Shown piece after piece: positions 28,186-28,396 of a DNA stretch of 28,396 bases (the first letter of the stretch is position 1; each line of letters starts with the position of its first letter). The notes under the pieces were generated by a model. It saw only the letters and a list, made by a program, of their open reading frames with translations. It had not been told where the DNA came from and ran no database searches. The DNA comes from Entamoeba histolytica HM-1:IMSS (Eukaryota > Evosea > Mastigamoebida > Endamoebidae). The translations under genes were made by a program, and so were the position numbers. Location: the NCBI RefSeq assembly GCF_000208925.1, contig NW_001915072.1, positions 1 through 28,396 of the forward strand. The letters run 5' to 3'.

Positions 28186-28396
28186 GAATATATTTGAATA
28201 TAAGCACAAATATTTTATTCTAAATAATTCAAACACAAAAGAATAATATAACACATGAAGAATAAATGAAATCTTATTAACATTTAAATAATATATAAAT
28301 GAAAAACATATAATGAAGAAATAAAACAAGAAGGAAAAGGCATAACAACTAAACAAGAGTAGAAATGTTCATTATCTCCACACATAAGAAAAACAA

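Larger units (their letters stand above)
27604..28396 (+). repeat. Right arm of the 793-bp perfect inverted repeat
   Basis: This is the exact reverse complement of 3814-4606 by eye, in opposite orientation and pointing out of the window. The boundary at 27604 is sharp. The arm reaches the last base of the window, so its far end is unseen. It repeats the candidate control words (27673-27746) and the 111-codon ORF. Perfect identity in non-coding as well as coding parts means recent duplication, ongoing gene conversion or an assembly effect. Confidence 0.93.

Noticed and set aside
3814..28396. Composite transposon or Maverick/Polinton-type element with terminal inverted repeats
   Set aside because: The core holds ordinary housekeeping genes, with no integrase, protein-primed polymerase, capsid or transposase, and no target-site duplication is visible.

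Overview
The window looks like nuclear DNA of an Entamoeba-type amoeba, probably close to E. histolytica. The evidence is a very AT-rich base composition, tightly packed and mostly intronless genes, intergenic gaps often of 100-400 bp, a few 48-62 nt introns that start GTTTG and end AG, very short predicted 5' UTRs, and promoter words matching the Entamoeba initiator (AAAAATTCA) and GAAC element. The species call is an inference.

Layout. Positions 1-3813 are a strongly T-biased, gene-less stretch on the + strand. It runs into 3814-4606, one arm of an inverted repeat. The other arm is 27604-28396, at the right edge of the window. By eye the two 793-bp arms match base for base, and each carries an intact 111-codon Lys/Glu-rich ORF (4360-4025 minus, 27850-28185 plus). 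The arms point outward, so they bracket a unique core of about 23 kb.

The core, left to right, holds: a secreted protein of unknown function (5113-4676, -); a RhoGAP-domain protein with two introns (6027-5207, -); the H/ACA pseudouridine synthase Cbf5/dyskerin (6450-7904, +); a Cys-rich single-pass membrane protein (8134-8688, +); an AAAP-family amino acid transporter (10150-8885, -); a DH-PH RhoGEF (12431-10365, -); a 1.3-kb gap; a three-exon chorein/ATG2-like protein (13753-17186, +); a 0.8-kb gap; a CHD1-type remodeller (21733-17990, -); a cornichon/Erv14 cargo receptor with one intron (22032-22520, +); a small acidic secreted protein (22866-22597, -); Rcl1 (23009-24082, +); aminopeptidase P (24255-26024, +); a HAD-family hydrolase (26709-26026, -); and a 0.9-kb gap before the right repeat arm.

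These are mostly unlinked housekeeping functions. Themes are rRNA maturation (Cbf5, Rcl1, which share an AAACCCT word just upstream of the ATG), Rho GTPase control (a GAP and a GEF), and membrane or lipid traffic (cornichon, ATG2-like protein, transporter). The most interesting items are the perfect outward-facing inverted repeat with its conserved ORF, the strand-asymmetric 3.8-kb tract, the compact ATG2-like protein, and splice structures that alter several gene models. No tRNA, rRNA, CRISPR array or recognisable transposase or reverse transcriptase was seen.
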